Assembly (NCBI GenBank): GCA_900764695.1
Contig: CAAFOY010000033.1
Coordinates: 1 to 13,164, forward strand
DNA length: 13,164 nt
Direction of reading: 5' to 3'
Origin: Lachnospiraceae bacterium
Lineage (GTDB): Bacteria > Bacillota_A > Clostridia > Lachnospirales > Lachnospiraceae
The translations under genes and the position numbers were made by a program. This document shows positions 13,094-13,164 of this stretch, piece by piece (the stretch's first letter is position 1; every line of letters begins with the position of its first letter). The notes below the pieces were generated by a model that was not told where the DNA came from, searched no databases, and saw nothing but the letters and a program-made list of their open reading frames with translations.

Positions 13094-13164
13094 TTTTGTT
13101 CAAATCTTCTCTCTAAGTAAACTTTCTTTAATAAACTTATTTTTTTAATAAATCTACTTTTAAA
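13078..13164 (-). CDS. Possible C-terminal end of an upstream gene (partial)
   Basis: One frame is open from the window edge for 28 codons to TAA (13080-13078), while the other two minus-strand frames stop early. The peptide is basic (ending KVYLERRFEQKWKQI) and the frame overlaps the VWA start by 16 nt, which would allow translational coupling. Inferred: this could be the tail of the AAA+ ATPase that usually precedes NorD-like genes. In DNA this AT-rich, 28 open codons can arise by chance, so support is weak. Confidence 0.35.
   Translation of the reverse strand, partial: FKSRFIKKISLLKKVYLERRFEQKWKQI

Overview
The window is low-GC DNA with strong AGGAGG-type ribosome binding sites. Its gene families fit an anaerobic Firmicute of class Clostridia, most plausibly a Lachnospiraceae-like gut commensal. 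Supporting signs are the tmRNA tag AEDNLAYAA with no genome-encoded CCA, a Gram-positive style RND pump with a large coiled-coil insertion, a NorD/CobT-like VWA protein and a formate/nitrite channel. The genus cannot be fixed from the sequence alone. No transposase, integrase, phage gene or CRISPR array is visible, so this looks like chromosomal core or near-core DNA.

All genes except one are on the minus strand, so in transcription order the window reads from high to low coordinates. At the right edge is the probable tail of an upstream gene (13078-13164), overlapping a VWA-domain protein (11351-13093). An RND-family exporter follows (7271-11230). Next comes a regulatory leader (about 7080-7253) that I read as a yybP-ykoY class Mn2+ riboswitch: promoter, aptamer, then intrinsic terminator. 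It stands directly upstream of a P2-type cation ATPase (4307-6970). The match between riboswitch class and gene suggests the ATPase exports Mn2+, with or without Ca2+, and is switched on by excess Mn2+.

The ATPase stop codon touches a palindromic repeat region (about 3830-4307). This includes two tandem 90-bp copies that differ at 3 positions, plus an inverted partner arm. Beyond it lie trxA (3431-3739) and trxB (2401-3318), a thioredoxin/thioredoxin reductase pair, then a formate/nitrite transporter family channel (1447-2241). The only plus-strand gene, a small DUF6512-like membrane protein (944-1450), converges on the channel gene, and their stop codons overlap by 4 bases.

The left end holds the tmRNA gene ssrA (282-622, minus) with a consensus promoter, a compact hairpin, and a strong possibly bidirectional terminator (187-226). 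Beyond it is the first 24 codons of a peptidase-S51-like gene that runs off the window (1-74, minus).

Functional themes are metal export, thiol redox balance, anaerobic formate or nitrite transport, efflux, and ribosome rescue. The best lead for a lesser-described system is the riboswitch-ATPase unit together with the adjacent duplicated palindromic element. The large coiled-coil insertion in the RND pump is the next best.
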